Notes: a model not told the origin generated them from the letters alone. 64,000 bases of DNA from Rhodocyclaceae bacterium (GCA_018262775.1 JADFDU010000009.1:1-64000), one strand, 5' to 3'; counted from the stretch's first letter, positions 25,548 to 38,886 are shown. Numbers and translations are program-made.

Positions 25548-26210
25548 ATGGGAAATCTGATCCAGACCCTGGCGGTCTACGCCATTCCGGTCCTTCTCGC
25601 CATCACCCTGCACGAGGCGGCCCACGGTTATGTGGCGCGACATTACGGCGATCCGACGGCTTATCTGGCCGGTCGCATCAGCCTCAATCCGCTGCGCCAT
25701 ATCGATCCGGTCGGCACGATCCTGGTGCCTGGGGCGATCCTGGTGGCGAGTGCGATGATGGGCGGCAGTGCCATGCTGTTCGGCTGGGCCAAGCCGGTTC
25801 CCGTGGATTTTTCGCGGCTGCGCAACCCGAAGCAGGACATGTTGTGGGTTGCGGCGGCGGGGCCCTTTACCAACCTGCTGATGGCCTTTGGCTGGGCGGC
25901 TTTGCTCAAGCTCATCAGCCTAACGCCGGACAACCTGTATTCGATACCGATGGCCAAGATGGCGTGGGCCGGCATCCAGGTCAATGCCGTCTTGATGCTG
26001 CTCAACCTGCTGCCGATTCCGCCGCTCGACGGCGGGCGCATCGCGGTCAGCCTGCTGCCCCACCGGCTGGCCTGGCAGTTCTCCAGACTGGAACCCTACG
26101 GCCTGCCGATCCTGGTGCTGCTGCTATTCACCGATATACTCGGCAAAATTCTCTGGCCGCTGCTGGATGTATTTTTCCGGCTGCTTAATTCGATTTTCTT
26201 ATTCCAATAA
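25548..26210 (+). CDS. Site-2 protease family membrane metalloprotease (M50)
   Basis: This 220-residue protein has about five transmembrane helices. The zinc motif HEAAH is at residues 22-26, and the third metal ligand is Asp161 in LLPIPPLDGGRI. It belongs to the short M50B group found widely in bacteria, whose substrate is unknown. TAGAAT at 25517-25522 could be a -10 box. It precedes trpS by five bases, as in many betaproteobacteria. Confidence 0.88.
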   Translation: MGNLIQTLAVYAIPVLLAITLHEAAHGYVARHYGDPTAYLAGRISLNPLRHIDPVGTILVPGAILVASAMMGGSAMLFGWAKPVPVDFSRLRNPKQDMLWVAAAGPFTNLLMAFGWAALLKLISLTPDNLYSIPMAKMAWAGIQVNAVLMLLNLLPIPPLDGGRIAVSLLPHRLAWQFSRLEPYGLPILVLLLFTDILGKILWPLLDVFFRLLNSIFLFQ

Positions 26211-26215
26211 ACGAA

Positions 26216-27418
26216 ATGTACGCAGAACGAGTCCTATCCGGCATGCGCCCCACCGGGCGCCTCCACCTCGGCCACTACCATGGCGTCCTGAAAAACTGGG
26301 TCAAGCTGCAGAACGAGTATCCCTGCCTGTTCTTCGTTGCCGACTGGCATGCGCTGACCACCACCTATGACGAGCCGGGCACCATCGGCGAGAATGCCTG
26401 GGAGATGGTGATCGACTGGCTGGCGGCCGGCGTGGACCCGTCGCAGGCTACCCTGTTCATCCAGTCGCGCGTGCCGGAGCATGCCGAACTGCACCTGCTG
26501 TTGTCGATGATGACGCCGCTCGGCTGGCTTGAGCGCGTACCGACCTACAAGGACCAGCAGGAAAAGCTGGAACACAAGGATCTGTCTACCTACGGCTTCC
26601 TCGGCTACCCGCTGCTGCAGTCTGCCGACATCCTCATCTATCGTGCCAACCGCGTGCCGGTGGGCGAGGATCAGGTGCCGCACATCGAGTTTTCGCGCGA
26701 AATCGCGCGCCGTTTCAACCACCTCTACGGGTGCGAGCCGGACTTCGAGGAAAAGGCGCGCGAGGCGGTGAAGAAACTGGGTGCCAAGCGCGCCAAGCTG
26801 TATGAGCAGCTGCGCACGCGCTTCCAGCAGGAAGGCGAGCACCAGGCGCTGGAGCGTGCCCATGCCCTGCTCGATGAAACGCAGAACCTGTCGATGGGTG
26901 ATCGTGAGCGCCTGTTCGGCTTCCTTGAGGGCAGCAGAAAGATGATCCTCGTCGAGCCGGGCGCGCTGCTGACCGAAGCGGCGAAGATGCCCGGTCTGGA
27001 TGGACAGAAAATGTCCAAGTCCTACAACAACACCATTTCCTTGCGCGAAAGCGCGGATTCGGTGACGAAGAAGATACGTACCATGCAGACTGACCCGGCG
27101 CGCGTGCGCCGCACCGACCCCGGCGACCCGGACAAATGCCCGGTGTGGCAGTTTCACCTGGTGTACTCGGACGAGAGCACCAAGCAGTGGGTGCAGACGG
27201 GTTGCCGCAGTGCCGGTATCGGCTGCATCGAGTGCAAGCACCCTGTAATCGACGCCGTGCTGAAGGAGCAGGAGCCGATGCACGAGCGGGCACAGGCCTA
27301 TATCGACGACCCAACCCTGGTGCGTAGCATCATTGCCGACGGCTGCGAACGGGCGCGCAAGCTCGCTAGCGAAACCATGCGCGACGTGCGCGAGGCCGTG
27401 GGTCTGAGCTATGCCTGA
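26216..27418 (+). CDS. trpS: Tryptophan-tRNA ligase
   Basis: This 400-residue class I synthetase has TGRLHLGHYHG (HIGH-type motif) near residue 14 and KMSKSYNN near residue 264. It is longer than the 335-residue E. coli form, with an extended middle, as is usual in betaproteobacteria. The C-terminal part has ECKHPVIDAVL. It overlaps the next thioesterase gene by eight bases. Confidence 0.95.
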   Translation: MYAERVLSGMRPTGRLHLGHYHGVLKNWVKLQNEYPCLFFVADWHALTTTYDEPGTIGENAWEMVIDWLAAGVDPSQATLFIQSRVPEHAELHLLLSMMTPLGWLERVPTYKDQQEKLEHKDLSTYGFLGYPLLQSADILIYRANRVPVGEDQVPHIEFSREIARRFNHLYGCEPDFEEKAREAVKKLGAKRAKLYEQLRTRFQQEGEHQALERAHALLDETQNLSMGDRERLFGFLEGSRKMILVEPGALLTEAAKMPGLDGQKMSKSYNNTISLRESADSVTKKIRTMQTDPARVRRTDPGDPDKCPVWQFHLVYSDESTKQWVQTGCRSAGIGCIECKHPVIDAVLKEQEPMHERAQAYIDDPTLVRSIIADGCERARKLASETMRDVREAVGLSYA

Positions 27419-27908
27419 ATCGCACGCCAGATCGGGCACGGTGCACAACAGGAATCTTGAGGCGAAACTGCTGGCGTCGATCCACGAAATCTTTGCCGAG
27501 AAGATTCCTTTTAACAAAGTGCTTGGCCTGGACGTGGTGTCGCTTGCCGGCGAGTGCCCGGTACTGCGTTTTGCCATGCGCCCCGAGCTCGTCGGCAACT
27601 TCCTGCGCGGCAACCTGCACGGCGGCGTCATTTCCTCGGTGATTGACGTTTGCGGCGGCTTGACAGCCTTTCTCGGGCTACAGGTCAAGCTGCGGGATGA
27701 GTCGATCGAGGAACGCCTGCAGCGCTTTGCGCGCATTGGCACCATCGACATGCGCGTCGACTACCTGCGTCCTGGCCTCGGCCAGTGGTTCGAGGCGAAA
27801 GGTTACATACTGCGCACCGGCAGCAAGGTGGCGGTGACACGCATGGAGTTGCACAATGACAGCAACGAACTGATTGCCATCGGCACCGGCGCCTATACAG
27901 TTGCATGA
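27411..27908 (+). CDS. PaaI-like hotdog thioesterase
   Basis: This 165-residue protein has a single hotdog domain with the GNLHGGVISSVIDVCGG helix near residue 63 that marks PaaI/YiiD-type thioesterases. The ATG at 27411 lies inside the trpS coding end, giving an 8-base overlap. A cytoplasmic acyl-CoA substrate is likely, but none can be named. Confidence 0.85.
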   Translation: MPESHARSGTVHNRNLEAKLLASIHEIFAEKIPFNKVLGLDVVSLAGECPVLRFAMRPELVGNFLRGNLHGGVISSVIDVCGGLTAFLGLQVKLRDESIEERLQRFARIGTIDMRVDYLRPGLGQWFEAKGYILRTGSKVAVTRMELHNDSNELIAIGTGAYTVA

Positions 27909-27909
27909 G

Positions 27910-28776
27910 ATGGACATGGAACCGATGAATGTCGATACCGCGGCAACGCCACCACCCGAGCCGGCGCATGTCGCCAGGCTCTATGGCGAGTTGTTGCCAG
28001 AGATGCCGCGGGATCTCTACATCCCTCCTGATGCGCTGGAGGTCTACCTCGAGTCCTTCGAAGGGCCGCTCGACCTGCTGCTCTACATGATCCGCAAGGC
28101 GAACATCAATATCCTCGATATTCCGATGGCGCCGCTGACGGCGCAATATCTGGTCTACGTCGAGGCGATGCGCGCGCGCAACCTGGAACTGGCTGCAGAG
28201 TACCTGCTCATGGCGGCAATGCTGCTGGAGATCAAGTCGCGCATGCTGCTGCCGCGGCCGAAGAAGGTCGAGGAAGAGGAGGCGCTCGATCCGCGCGCCG
28301 AACTGGTGCGCCGCCTGCTCGAGTATGAGCAGATGAAAGCCGCTGCCGCAAAGATCGATGCGCTGCCGCAGGCGATGCGGGATTACCGCTGGGTGTCGAT
28401 CTGGATCACCGACGAGGTGGCTGAGCGCCTGCCCGACGTCAACATGCACGACTTGCAGGTGGCCTGGCTGTCGCTCATGAAGCACGCCAGGGTGATGCAG
28501 CACCACAAAGTGCGGCGCGAGGAGTTGTCCGTGCGCGAGCATATGAGCATCGTCTTGCGCAAGCTGCAGGGTGGCGCCTACCTCGAACTTGCCGAGTTGT
28601 TCGACCTCTCGCTCGGCGTGGCTGGCCTGGTGGTAAATTTCCTCGCCGTGCTGGAATTGACGCGCGAGCGCCTGGTCGACATCACCCAGCGCGAGGTGTT
28701 TGCGCCGATCTATGTAAAATTGGCACAATCCGCAACAGGATCGAATGATGTCGACATCCCAACCGTACACGCCTGA
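27910..28776 (+). CDS. scpA: Segregation and condensation protein A
   Basis: This 288-residue kleisin subunit of the SMC-ScpAB complex organises and segregates chromosomes. The N-terminal helix domain starts [27 protein letters not shown] near residue 48, and the C-terminal winged helix holds the second SMC contact. I start at ATG 27910, right after the previous stop; ATG 27916 is an alternative. Its 3' end overlaps scpB by 32 bases. Confidence 0.93.
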   Translation: MDMEPMNVDTAATPPPEPAHVARLYGELLPEMPRDLYIPPDALEVYLESFEGPLDLLLYMIRKANINILDIPMAPLTAQYLVYVEAMRARNLELAAEYLLMAAMLLEIKSRMLLPRPKKVEEEEALDPRAELVRRLLEYEQMKAAAAKIDALPQAMRDYRWVSIWITDEVAERLPDVNMHDLQVAWLSLMKHARVMQHHKVRREELSVREHMSIVLRKLQGGAYLELAELFDLSLGVAGLVVNFLAVLELTRERLVDITQREVFAPIYVKLAQSATGSNDVDIPTVHA

Positions 28777-29314
28777 AGAATACAAGCGCATCCTGGAAAC
28801 CGCGCTGCTGGCTGCGTCGGAACCCTTGCCGCTATCCGACCTGAAGAAGCTTTTCGACGATGAGTTCGACGACGATACCTGGCGCGTGCTGCTGAATGAT
28901 TTGCGTACGGAGTGGGCAGACCGCGGCATCGAACTGGTGCAGCTGGCGAGCGGCTGGCGCTTCCAGACCCGTCCTGAATATCAGGTCTATCTGGAACGGC
29001 TGAAGAACGAGAAGCCGCCGCGCTATTCGCGCGCTGTACTGGAGACGCTAGCCATCATCGCCTACCGTCAGCCGGTCACGCGCGGCGATATCGAGGATAT
29101 CCGTGGTGTTGCAGTGACGCCCAACGTACTCAAGATACTGGAGGGGCGTGGCTGGATAGATACCGTCGGCCATCGTGATACTCCGGGCCGGCCGGCGCTC
29201 TATGCCACGACCAAGCGCTTTCTCGACGACCTGCGCCTGAGAAGCCTCGCCGAGTTGCCGCCGCTGACTGAAATCGAGCGGGTGATGGATCTTGCCGATG
29301 CAGCGCAAGCGTAG
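28745..29314 (+). CDS. scpB: Segregation and condensation protein B
   Basis: This 189-residue winged-helix protein dimerises and binds ScpA. The family core [24 protein letters not shown] lies near residues 99-122. Two ATG codons (28745 and 28748) are possible; both lie inside scpA. The 3' end overlaps rluB by 17 bases, so scpA, scpB and rluB form one tightly packed operon. Confidence 0.94.
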   Translation: MMSTSQPYTPEEYKRILETALLAASEPLPLSDLKKLFDDEFDDDTWRVLLNDLRTEWADRGIELVQLASGWRFQTRPEYQVYLERLKNEKPPRYSRAVLETLAIIAYRQPVTRGDIEDIRGVAVTPNVLKILEGRGWIDTVGHRDTPGRPALYATTKRFLDDLRLRSLAELPPLTEIERVMDLADAAQA

Positions 29315-30224
29315 CCCGCTACGCCGGCCTGAGCCGGCCGGAAGAGGCGAGGGATCACAATCTTCACCTCGACCCGCCAGGAAGCCACATTCTGAACGAT
29401 CTGAAGCCAACGGCAATCGAGTGGCTCCGGCTGGCAGAGCGGGTCAAGACGGACGACGCGGCCAGCCCATACGCCATGTCGTTGAGGCAGAACCGCAGAA
29501 ACTGCACAAAATGCTGGCCCAGGCCGGACTCGGTTCGCGCCGCGAGCTGGAGGAGTGGATTGTCGCCGGACGGGTGAGCGTCAATGGCAAGCCGGCTCAC
29601 GTCGGGCAGCGCATCGGCCCGCAGGATCGGGTGCGGGTAAACGGCAAGCCGGTGAACTTGAAGTTCGCGCCACGCACCCCGCGTGTGGTGATCTACCACA
29701 AGCAGGAAGGAGAGATCGTCTCGCGTGACGATCCGGAAGGTCGGCCCAGCGTGTTCGACAAGCTGCCGCGCATCGGTGGCGGCCGCTGGGTCAACGTCGG
29801 TCGCCTCGACTTCAACACCGAGGGGTTACTAATTTTCACCAGTAGCGGGGATCTGGCGAACCGGCTCATGCATCCGCGCTATGAGATGGAGCGCGAGTAT
29901 GCGGTGCGCGTCATCGGCGAGTTGCAGCCAGAGCAGGAGCAGGCGTTGCTTGACGGCATTGAACTGGAGGACGGCGAGGCGCACTTCAGCACCCTCATGT
30001 CCCGCGGCGGAGAAGGTACCAACCGCTGGTATCACGTCACCCTCAACGAGGGCCGCAATCGCGAGGTGCGGCGCATGTTTGAAGCCATCGGCGTACAGGT
30101 GAGCCGCCTCATCCGCGTGCGCTTCGGACCAGTTTCCCTGCCGCCGCGCCTGAAGCGGGGCATGGCGAGCGAACTGGCCGAGGAAGACGTCCGGGCACTG
30201 CTCAGGGTTCTGCCGAAAGGGTGA
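29298..30224 (+). CDS. rluB: 23S rRNA pseudouridine(2605) synthase
   Basis: This 308-residue enzyme has a basic, low-complexity N-terminal extension (residues 1-65). An S4 RNA-binding domain ([20 protein letters not shown]) and the catalytic domain follow, with Asp171 in [14 protein letters not shown]. The start at ATG 29298 lies within scpB; a TTG at 29292 is also open. RluB modifies helix 89 of 23S rRNA. Confidence 0.92.
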   Translation: MQRKRSPLRRPEPAGRGEGSQSSPRPARKPHSERSEANGNRVAPAGRAGQDGRRGQPIRHVVEAEPQKLHKMLAQAGLGSRRELEEWIVAGRVSVNGKPAHVGQRIGPQDRVRVNGKPVNLKFAPRTPRVVIYHKQEGEIVSRDDPEGRPSVFDKLPRIGGGRWVNVGRLDFNTEGLLIFTSSGDLANRLMHPRYEMEREYAVRVIGELQPEQEQALLDGIELEDGEAHFSTLMSRGGEGTNRWYHVTLNEGRNREVRRMFEAIGVQVSRLIRVRFGPVSLPPRLKRGMASELAEEDVRALLRVLPKG

Positions 30225-30254
30225 GGCTCGGCAAGCGCAATAGTCTGCAAGTGT

Positions 30255-30284
30255 TTGATGCTTGCTGGCGTCCTCTGCTATAAT
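30255..30284 (+). promoter_or_regulatory. Promoter of the rimP-nusA-infB operon
   Basis: TTGATG (30255-30260) and a perfect TATAAT (30279-30284) are separated by 18 bases. The predicted start near 30291 leaves a leader of about 90 bases before rimP. Confidence 0.7.
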
Positions 30285-30343
30285 CTGCGAGTTTTCTGGT
30301 TCCGGGCTTCTGCAAGCAGGCAGTGGGCTTGGGAACGGCTGGT

Positions 30344-30369
30344 ATGGGCGTTTCGCCCATTTTTTATTT
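30344..30369 (+). terminator. Leader terminator before rimP
   Basis: ATGGGCG (30344-30350) and CGCCCAT (30354-30360) form a perfect 7-base-pair stem with a TTT loop, followed by TTTTTATTT. It lies between the operon promoter and the rimP start, so it would attenuate the whole rimP-nusA-infB operon. Because NusA modulates termination and is encoded here, autoregulation is a natural inference. Confidence 0.75.
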
Positions 30370-30380
30370 GTGCGGCACGC

Positions 30381-30809
30381 ATGGAATTGCAGAAGGTCAT
30401 CGAGCAGGCAGTAGCTGGCCTGGGCTATGAACTGGTGGATGTCGAGGCCAGTCCGCGCGCCCGGGTCCTGCGCGTCTTCATCGACTGCCCGAAAGGGGTC
30501 GCGATCGGAGACTGCACCCGGGTGAGCAACCACCTGACCCGCCTGTTTGCGGTCGAAAACATCGACTACGACCGGCTGGAGGTGTCCTCGCCCGGACTTG
30601 ACCGGCCGCTAAAGAGGGTGGCCGACTTTGTCCGCTTCAGCGGGCAGGAGGCGCAGATTCGCCTGCGCCTGGCGGTAAATGGCCAGCGCAACTTCACCGG
30701 CGTGCTGGCGGGCGTCGAGGACGGCCGGCTACGGCTGGAGTGCGATGGCGTTTCGCATGTATTCGAGTTGGATCAGGTGGACAAGGCCCGCCTGGTGCCG
30801 AAGTTCTGA
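30381..30809 (+). CDS. rimP: Ribosome maturation factor RimP
   Basis: This 142-residue protein helps assemble the 30S subunit. It starts MELQKVIEQAVAGLGYELVDVE and has the family motif VSSPGLDRPL near residue 71 and a C-terminal Sm-like barrel. The ATG at 30381 gives the normal length; the open frame upstream crosses the leader terminator. nusA starts 24 bases later. Confidence 0.94.
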   Translation: MELQKVIEQAVAGLGYELVDVEASPRARVLRVFIDCPKGVAIGDCTRVSNHLTRLFAVENIDYDRLEVSSPGLDRPLKRVADFVRFSGQEAQIRLRLAVNGQRNFTGVLAGVEDGRLRLECDGVSHVFELDQVDKARLVPKF

Positions 30810-30833
30810 TTAGAGGATTGGCTGGAGAAAATT

Positions 30834-32306
30834 ATGAGCAAGGAGATGCTGCTGCTGGTGGATGCCCTGGCGCGCGAGAAGAACGTGGCCAAGGATATCG
30901 TCTTTTCGTCCCTGGAATCGGCGCTGGCCTCCGCCACCAAGAAACGCATCAACGAAGAGGCCGACGTGCGCGTTGCCATCGATCAGGAGACGGGCGAGTT
31001 CGAATCCTTTCGCCGCTGGCAGGTCGTGCCAGACGAAGCCGTGGAAAATCCCGACGCACAGATTAGCCTGACCGAGGCACAAAAGGAGATGTCCGACATC
31101 CAACTCGACGAGTTTATCGAGGAACAGCTCGAACCGATCGAATTCGGCCGTATCGGCGCCCAGGCGGCCAAGCAGGTGATCCTGCAAAAAATCCGTGACG
31201 CCGAACGTGAGCAGGTGCTGAGCGACTTCCTCGAACGCGAGGAACATCTGGTTACCGGCACGGTGAAGCGCATTGAGCGCGGCAACGCCATCATCGAGGC
31301 CGGCCGCATCGAGGCGATGCTACCGCGCGATCAGATGATTCCCAAGGAAAACCTCCGTGTTGGCGATCGTGTGCGCGCCTATCTGCTGAAGATCGATCGC
31401 GTCGCGCGCGGCCCGCAGTTGATTCTCTCGCGCACCGCTTCTGAATTCATTATTAAGCTGTTCGAACTGGAAGTGCCTGAAATGGAAGATGGCCTGCTTG
31501 AGATCAAGTCGGCGGCGCGGGATCCGGGCGTACGTGCCAAGATCGCCGTCAAATCCAATGACCCGCGCGTAGACCCGATCGGCACCTGCGTCGGCATGCG
31601 CGGCTCACGCGTCACGGCAGTCACCAACGAGTTGGCTGGTGAGCGCGTCGATATCGTGCTCTGGTCGGCCGATCCGGCGCAGTTTGTCGTCGGCGCGCTG
31701 GCGCCGGCCGACGTCAGTAGCATTGTGGTCGATGAAGAGAAACACAGCATGGACGTGGTAGTGGACGAAGACAATCTGGCTATCGCCATTGGCCGTTCCG
31801 GGCAGAACGTGCGTCTGGCCTCCGAGCTGACCGGCTGGGCCATCAACCTGATGACCGTCGAAGAGTCACAGAAGAAGTCCGAGGAGGAACACGGATCGAT
31901 CCGCAAACTCTTCATGGAAAGACTGGACGTGGACGAAGAGGTGGCCGATATCCTCATCGAGGAGGGCTTTTCCACTGTCGAGGAGATTGCATACGTGCCT
32001 CTCAATGAGATGCTGGAAATCGAAGCCCTCGACGAGGGCACCGTGAACGAACTGCGCAACCGCGCACGCAACGTACTGCTGACCGAGGCAATCGTGGACG
32101 AGGAGCAACTGGAAAGCGTCGCTGACGATCTGCTCGGCCTGGAAGGTATGGACAAGCCTTTGGCAGCCAAGCTGGCGCGCGCCAACATTCGTACCCGAGA
32201 CAATCTGGCCGATCTGGCAGTCGACGAGCTGGTGGAACTGTCCGGCATCGGGGACGAGCGGGCCAAAAATCTGATTACCACGGCGCGTGCGCACTGGTTC
32301 GAGTAA
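30834..32306 (+). CDS. nusA: Transcription termination/antitermination protein NusA
   Basis: This 490-residue protein has the N-terminal RNA polymerase-binding domain (1-130), S1 (about 135-200), KH1 and KH2 (about 205-345, including [12 protein letters not shown] and [13 protein letters not shown]), and two C-terminal acidic repeats (about 365-490). This is the same layout as the E. coli protein. It acts in pausing, termination and antitermination. It is the second gene of the operon. Confidence 0.97.
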   Translation: MSKEMLLLVDALAREKNVAKDIVFSSLESALASATKKRINEEADVRVAIDQETGEFESFRRWQVVPDEAVENPDAQISLTEAQKEMSDIQLDEFIEEQLEPIEFGRIGAQAAKQVILQKIRDAEREQVLSDFLEREEHLVTGTVKRIERGNAIIEAGRIEAMLPRDQMIPKENLRVGDRVRAYLLKIDRVARGPQLILSRTASEFIIKLFELEVPEMEDGLLEIKSAARDPGVRAKIAVKSNDPRVDPIGTCVGMRGSRVTAVTNELAGERVDIVLWSADPAQFVVGALAPADVSSIVVDEEKHSMDVVVDEDNLAIAIGRSGQNVRLASELTGWAINLMTVEESQKKSEEEHGSIRKLFMERLDVDEEVADILIEEGFSTVEEIAYVPLNEMLEIEALDEGTVNELRNRARNVLLTEAIVDEEQLESVADDLLGLEGMDKPLAAKLARANIRTRDNLADLAVDELVELSGIGDERAKNLITTARAHWFE

Positions 32307-32315
32307 GGAGCCGAT

Positions 32316-34850
<2,535 letters not shown>

Positions 34851-34865
34851 TGGCGTCGTGGTGCA

Positions 34866-35237
34866 ATGCCGAAAGAATTCTCCCGCAGCAGCCGTGTTGC
34901 CGAACAGATCCAGCGTGAGCTGGCCGAGTTGATCCAGTTGGAACTGAAGGATCCGCGCGTCGGCCTGGTTACCCTCACCGGAGTCGACCTGACGGCGGAC
35001 TACGCACACGCCAAGGTTTATTACACTACCCTGGCTGAGGCTGGCGCGCGGCAGGGCATCGAAGCCGGCCTGCGCCGCGCCAGCGGGTTCTTGCGCCGCG
35101 AATTGGGTCGCCGTGTCCGCATCCATACCCTGCCTGAACTACACTTCATCTATGACGCGTCCGTGGAGCGAGGCGATCGCCTGTCCCGCCTGATTGACGA
35201 GGCGGTCCAGTCCGACCACAAAAAGCAGCAGGACTGA
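34866..35237 (+). CDS. rbfA: Ribosome-binding factor A
   Basis: This 123-residue single KH-like protein aids 30S maturation and cold adaptation. Family features are the N-terminal RSSRVAEQIQRELAELI and the C-terminal LPELHFIYDASVERGDRLSRLI. It lies 15 bases after infB and 17 bases before truB. Confidence 0.95.
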   Translation: MPKEFSRSSRVAEQIQRELAELIQLELKDPRVGLVTLTGVDLTADYAHAKVYYTTLAEAGARQGIEAGLRRASGFLRRELGRRVRIHTLPELHFIYDASVERGDRLSRLIDEAVQSDHKKQQD

Positions 35238-35254
35238 AACTATTCAGTCCTGCC

Positions 35255-36178
35255 ATGAAGTCTCCCACCAAGCAGCCGCGCCGTAAAGTAGACGGCATTT
35301 TTTTACTCGACAAACCAGCAGGTATCACTTCCAATAATGCGTTGCAGAAAGCGCGACGCCTGTTCCATGCCGCTAAGGCCGGCCATACCGGTACGCTGGA
35401 TCCGATGGCGACGGGGCTTCTGCCGCTCTGCTTTGGTGAAGCCACCAAGTTCGCCGGGGAGTTGCTCACGGCGGACAAATGCTATGCGGCAACCGTTCAG
35501 CTCGGCGTGCGCACCGATACGGCGGATGCCGAGGGCCGTGTGCTGGAAATCCGGCCGGTAGCAGTATCACGCGAACAGGTGGAATCGGCACTGGCCCGCT
35601 TCCGCGGCGCTATCCAGCAAGTGCCGCCGATGCATTCCGCGCTCAAGCGCGACGGCAGACCGCTTTACGAATACGCCCGCGAGGGCATCGAGATTGAGCG
35701 CATGCCGCGCACCGTGACCATCCATGCACTTGATCTGACTGCGTTCTCCGGAGACAGGGTGGAATTCAACGTGGCTTGCAGCAAGGGCACTTATGTTCGC
35801 ACTTTGGCGCAGGATATCGGCACTGTGCTGGGCTGTGGCGGTCACCTGAGCGCCCTGCGACGTACCCGCATTGGCGACCTCGGCCTGGAGGCCGCCATCA
35901 AACTGGAGGCATTGGAGGCGCTGCAGCCGCAGGATCGCGATGTCATGCTGCTGCCGGCGGACGCCCTGTTGTCGACCCTGCCACGGCTTGACCTGGATGA
36001 GGATGCGGCACGACGCTTCAGGCTAGGACAGGCCGTGCGGACAAGGCAGGAATATGAACCGTTTGCCGGCAGGTTGCGGGTCCATGCCGCCGGCGGCGGT
36101 TTCCTCGGCCTTGGCCGCGCAGAGGCGGACGGGCGGGTGACACCGCTCCGATTATTGGCGACAGGCTTTGAAAAATAG
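35255..36178 (+). CDS. truB: tRNA pseudouridine(55) synthase
   Basis: This 307-residue enzyme forms pseudouridine 55 in the T-loop of tRNAs. The catalytic aspartate is Asp49 in GHTGTLDPMATGLLPL. The C-terminal domain carries KGTYVRTLAQDIG near residue 177 and a small PUA-like end. It is the last gene of the rimP operon, and rpsO has its own leader downstream. Confidence 0.96.
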   Translation: MKSPTKQPRRKVDGIFLLDKPAGITSNNALQKARRLFHAAKAGHTGTLDPMATGLLPLCFGEATKFAGELLTADKCYAATVQLGVRTDTADAEGRVLEIRPVAVSREQVESALARFRGAIQQVPPMHSALKRDGRPLYEYAREGIEIERMPRTVTIHALDLTAFSGDRVEFNVACSKGTYVRTLAQDIGTVLGCGGHLSALRRTRIGDLGLEAAIKLEALEALQPQDRDVMLLPADALLSTLPRLDLDEDAARRFRLGQAVRTRQEYEPFAGRLRVHAAGGGFLGLGRAEADGRVTPLRLLATGFEK

Positions 36179-36189
36179 AGGTTTTTTGT

Positions 36190-36217
36190 TGCGGGAAGAG
36201 GGGTGTGCAGGTATAAT
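36190..36217 (+). promoter_or_regulatory. Promoter of rpsO-pnp
   Basis: A perfect TATAAT (36212-36217) has TTGCGG (36190-36195) at a 16-base spacing. The transcript would carry a leader of about 115 bases before rpsO. The leader includes a hairpin with arms CTTCAT/ATGAAG near 36223-36246 that could be the S15 autoregulatory structure; I cannot show this. Confidence 0.6.
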
Positions 36218-36337
36218 CCCCAGCTTCATTCCGAAGTCCGGATGAAGGCAACACCGCATTAAAAAAACCACGAGGTGCAGTGCTCTATCAAACCGGGGCG
36301 GCACCTGATTTCAACTGCGTTTGAGAGAATAACCGAA

Positions 36338-36607
36338 ATGGCATTTACCACCGCCGACAAGGCCAAAGTCGTGGCCGACTACCAGCGTGCGCAAGGCGAT
36401 ACCGGCTCGCCCGAAGTGCAGATCGCGCTACTGACCAACCGCATTAACGACCTCACTGGTCATTTCAAGGAACACGTCAAGGATCACCACTCGCGCCGCG
36501 GTTTGCTGCGCATGGTAAGCCAGCGCCGCAAGTTGCTCGATTACCTCAAGCGCACGAATGCCGACAGCTATCGCGCGCTGATCGAGCGTCTCGGCCTGCG
36601 CAAGTAA
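36338..36607 (+). CDS. rpsO: 30S ribosomal protein S15
   Basis: This 89-residue helical protein binds 16S rRNA. It shows the full family sequence, including [30 protein letters not shown] and [13 protein letters not shown]. The start at 36338 gives the exact family length. It precedes pnp, the standard order. Confidence 0.97.
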   Translation: MAFTTADKAKVVADYQRAQGDTGSPEVQIALLTNRINDLTGHFKEHVKDHHSRRGLLRMVSQRRKLLDYLKRTNADSYRALIERLGLRK

Positions 36608-36687
36608 CGCGGCGAGTCGTACGTGCCCCGCTCCATAGCGGATATGCCGGCGGTGCCCAGGACGGGCGCGCCGGCTTTGTCGTTTCT

Positions 36688-36707
36688 GGGACGGATGTGT
36701 CCGTCCC
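36688..36707 (+). promoter_or_regulatory. Hairpin in the pnp leader
   Basis: GGGACGGA (36688-36695) and TCCGTCCC (36700-36707) form a perfect 8-base-pair stem with a TGTG loop, 23 bases before the pnp start. In enterics pnp is controlled post-transcriptionally through a leader hairpin cut by RNase III. The position here is similar, but function is inferred. Confidence 0.45.
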
Positions 36708-36730
36708 CTGCTGATTGAAAGGATAGTCCC

Positions 36731-38842
36731 TTGCTTACTGCTACCAAGAAAAGCTTTGTCTACGGTGCGCACACCGTCACCCTGGAAACTGGCGAGGTCG
36801 CGCGTCAGGCGCACGGCGCCGTCATGGTCACCATGGACGAAACCGTGATCCTTGCCACCGTCGTTGCAGCCAAGGAACCCAAGCCGGGCCAGGATTTCTT
36901 CCCGCTGACCGTCGATTACATGGAGAAGGTCTACGCCGCGGGCCGCATTCCCGGTGGTTTCTTCAAGCGTGAGGGCCGTCCCTCGGAAAAGGAGATTCTG
37001 ACCTCACGCCTGATCGATCGTCCCATCCGCCCGCTCTTTCCTGACGGCCTTTACAACGACGTGCAGGTGGTGATCACTGTCCTGTCAAGCAATCCCGAGA
37101 TCGATCCGGACATTCCGGCGATGATCGGCGTCTCGGCGGCCCTGTCGATTTCCGGCATTCCGTTCGACGGACCGATCGGTGCAGCCCGGGTGGGCTACAT
37201 CAACGGCCAGTATGTCCTGTGTCCGACGTTCTCCGAACTCAAGGACAGCCAGCTCAACCTGGTGGTCGCCGGTACCGCGGCTGCCGTGCTGATGGTGGAG
37301 TCCGAAGCGCAGCAATTGCCCGAAGACGTCATGCTCGGTGCCGTGGTTTTCGGGCACGAGCAGATGCAGGCGGCCATCAACGCCATCAACGAACTGGTGG
37401 AAGTCGCCGGCAAGCCCGAGTGGGACTGGCAGCCGCCGGCCAAGGACGAAGCACTCATCGCCAAGGTTGCCGAATTGGCCGAGACCGAATTGCGGGAGGC
37501 CTATCGGCAGACGCAGAAGCAGGTCCGCACGCAGAAGATCAACGCATTGCGCAAGAGCGTGATCGAGGCCGTCTCCCAGGCCGCAGCCAGCTCCTTGGGC
37601 CCTAACGAGATCAACCACGTCAAGAATACCTTTTTCGACCTGGAAGCGAAGATCGTACGCAACCAGATCCTCGATGGCGAACCGCGCATCGACGGTCGTG
37701 ATACGCGCACCGTACGCCCGATCTCGATTCGCCAGGGCGTCTTGCCGCGCACCCACGGCTCCTCGTTGTTTACGCGTGGGGAAACACAGGCGCTGGTGGT
37801 GGCCACGCTGGGCACCGGCCGCGACGAGCAGATCATCGACGCGCTGCAGGGGGAATCTCGCGACCGCTTCATGCTTCACTACAACATGCCGCCTTTCGCC
37901 ACCGGCGAAACAGGGCGCGTAGGCTCGCCCAAACGCCGCGAGATCGGCCACGGCCGCCTGGCCAAGCGTGCGCTGCTGGCGGTGCTGCCTTCCGCGGAAG
38001 AGTTCAGCTATACCATGCGTGTCGTCTCCGAGATCACCGAGTCGAACGGTTCTAGCTCGATGGCATCCGTCTGCGGCGGCTCGCTGGCGTTGATGGATGC
38101 TGGCGTGCCACTGAAGGCGCAGGTTGCCGGCATCGCCATGGGCCTCATTAAGGAAGGCAACCGTTTCGCCGTACTGACCGACATTCTTGGCGACGAGGAC
38201 CACCTCGGTGACATGGACTTCAAGGTGGCCGGCACCGACAGCGGCATCACCGCCCTGCAGATGGACATCAAGATCCAGGGCATCACCAAGGACATCATGC
38301 AGGTCGCCCTGACGCAGGCTAACGAGGCCCGTATGCACATCCTCGGCCTCATGAAGCAGTCGATGAGCGCGCCGAGCGAGATTTCCACCTATGCCCCGCG
38401 TCTCATCACCATGAAGATCAATCCGGAAAAGATCCGCGACGTGATCGGCAAGGGCGGCGCGGTGATTCGCGCCCTCACCGAGGAAACCGGCACCGTCATC
38501 GACATCAATGACGATGGCACCGTGACCATCGCTTCCGTCAGCGCCGAAGCCGGTGCCTTGGCGAAGAAGCGCATCGAGGACATCACCGCCGAGGTTGAAG
38601 TGGGCAAGGTCTACGACGGCACCGTGCTGCGCCTGCTGGATTTTGGCGCCATCGTGCAGATCCTGCCGGGCAAGGACGGCCTGCTGCATATCTCGCAGAT
38701 CGCCAACGAGCGCGTCAATCAGGTCTCGGACTACCTCAAGGAAGGCCAGGCGGTGCGTGTCAAGGTGCTGGAAGCCGACGAGAAAGGGCGCGTGCGCCTG
38801 TCCATGAAGGCTGCAGCCGAAGCCGCGCCTGCGCAGGAATAA
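36731..38842 (+). CDS. pnp: Polyribonucleotide nucleotidyltransferase
   Basis: This 703-residue 3'-5' phosphorolytic exoribonuclease has two RNase PH domains (about 12-140 and 325-460) joined by a helical domain, then KH (about 553-610) and S1 (about 622-690). Key motifs are [14 protein letters not shown] and MGLIKEG. The start appears to be TTG at 36731 ([12 protein letters not shown]), with AAAGGAT upstream and no ATG in reach. A strong terminator follows. Confidence 0.96.
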   Translation: MLTATKKSFVYGAHTVTLETGEVARQAHGAVMVTMDETVILATVVAAKEPKPGQDFFPLTVDYMEKVYAAGRIPGGFFKREGRPSEKEILTSRLIDRPIRPLFPDGLYNDVQVVITVLSSNPEIDPDIPAMIGVSAALSISGIPFDGPIGAARVGYINGQYVLCPTFSELKDSQLNLVVAGTAAAVLMVESEAQQLPEDVMLGAVVFGHEQMQAAINAINELVEVAGKPEWDWQPPAKDEALIAKVAELAETELREAYRQTQKQVRTQKINALRKSVIEAVSQAAASSLGPNEINHVKNTFFDLEAKIVRNQILDGEPRIDGRDTRTVRPISIRQGVLPRTHGSSLFTRGETQALVVATLGTGRDEQIIDALQGESRDRFMLHYNMPPFATGETGRVGSPKRREIGHGRLAKRALLAVLPSAEEFSYTMRVVSEITESNGSSSMASVCGGSLALMDAGVPLKAQVAGIAMGLIKEGNRFAVLTDILGDEDHLGDMDFKVAGTDSGITALQMDIKIQGITKDIMQVALTQANEARMHILGLMKQSMSAPSEISTYAPRLITMKINPEKIRDVIGKGGAVIRALTEETGTVIDINDDGTVTIASVSAEAGALAKKRIEDITAEVEVGKVYDGTVLRLLDFGAIVQILPGKDGLLHISQIANERVNQVSDYLKEGQAVRVKVLEADEKGRVRLSMKAAAEAAPAQE

Positions 38843-38856
38843 ATTTCTGCAGGTAC

Positions 38857-38886
38857 AAAAAAGGACGCTTCGGCGTCCTTTTTTTT
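38857..38886. terminator. Intrinsic terminator after pnp
   Basis: GGACGC and GCGTCC form a 6-base-pair stem with the stable TTCG loop, flanked by six A residues on the left and eight T residues on the right. It can end the pnp transcript on the plus strand. It can also end the dksA transcript on the minus strand. Confidence 0.92.
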
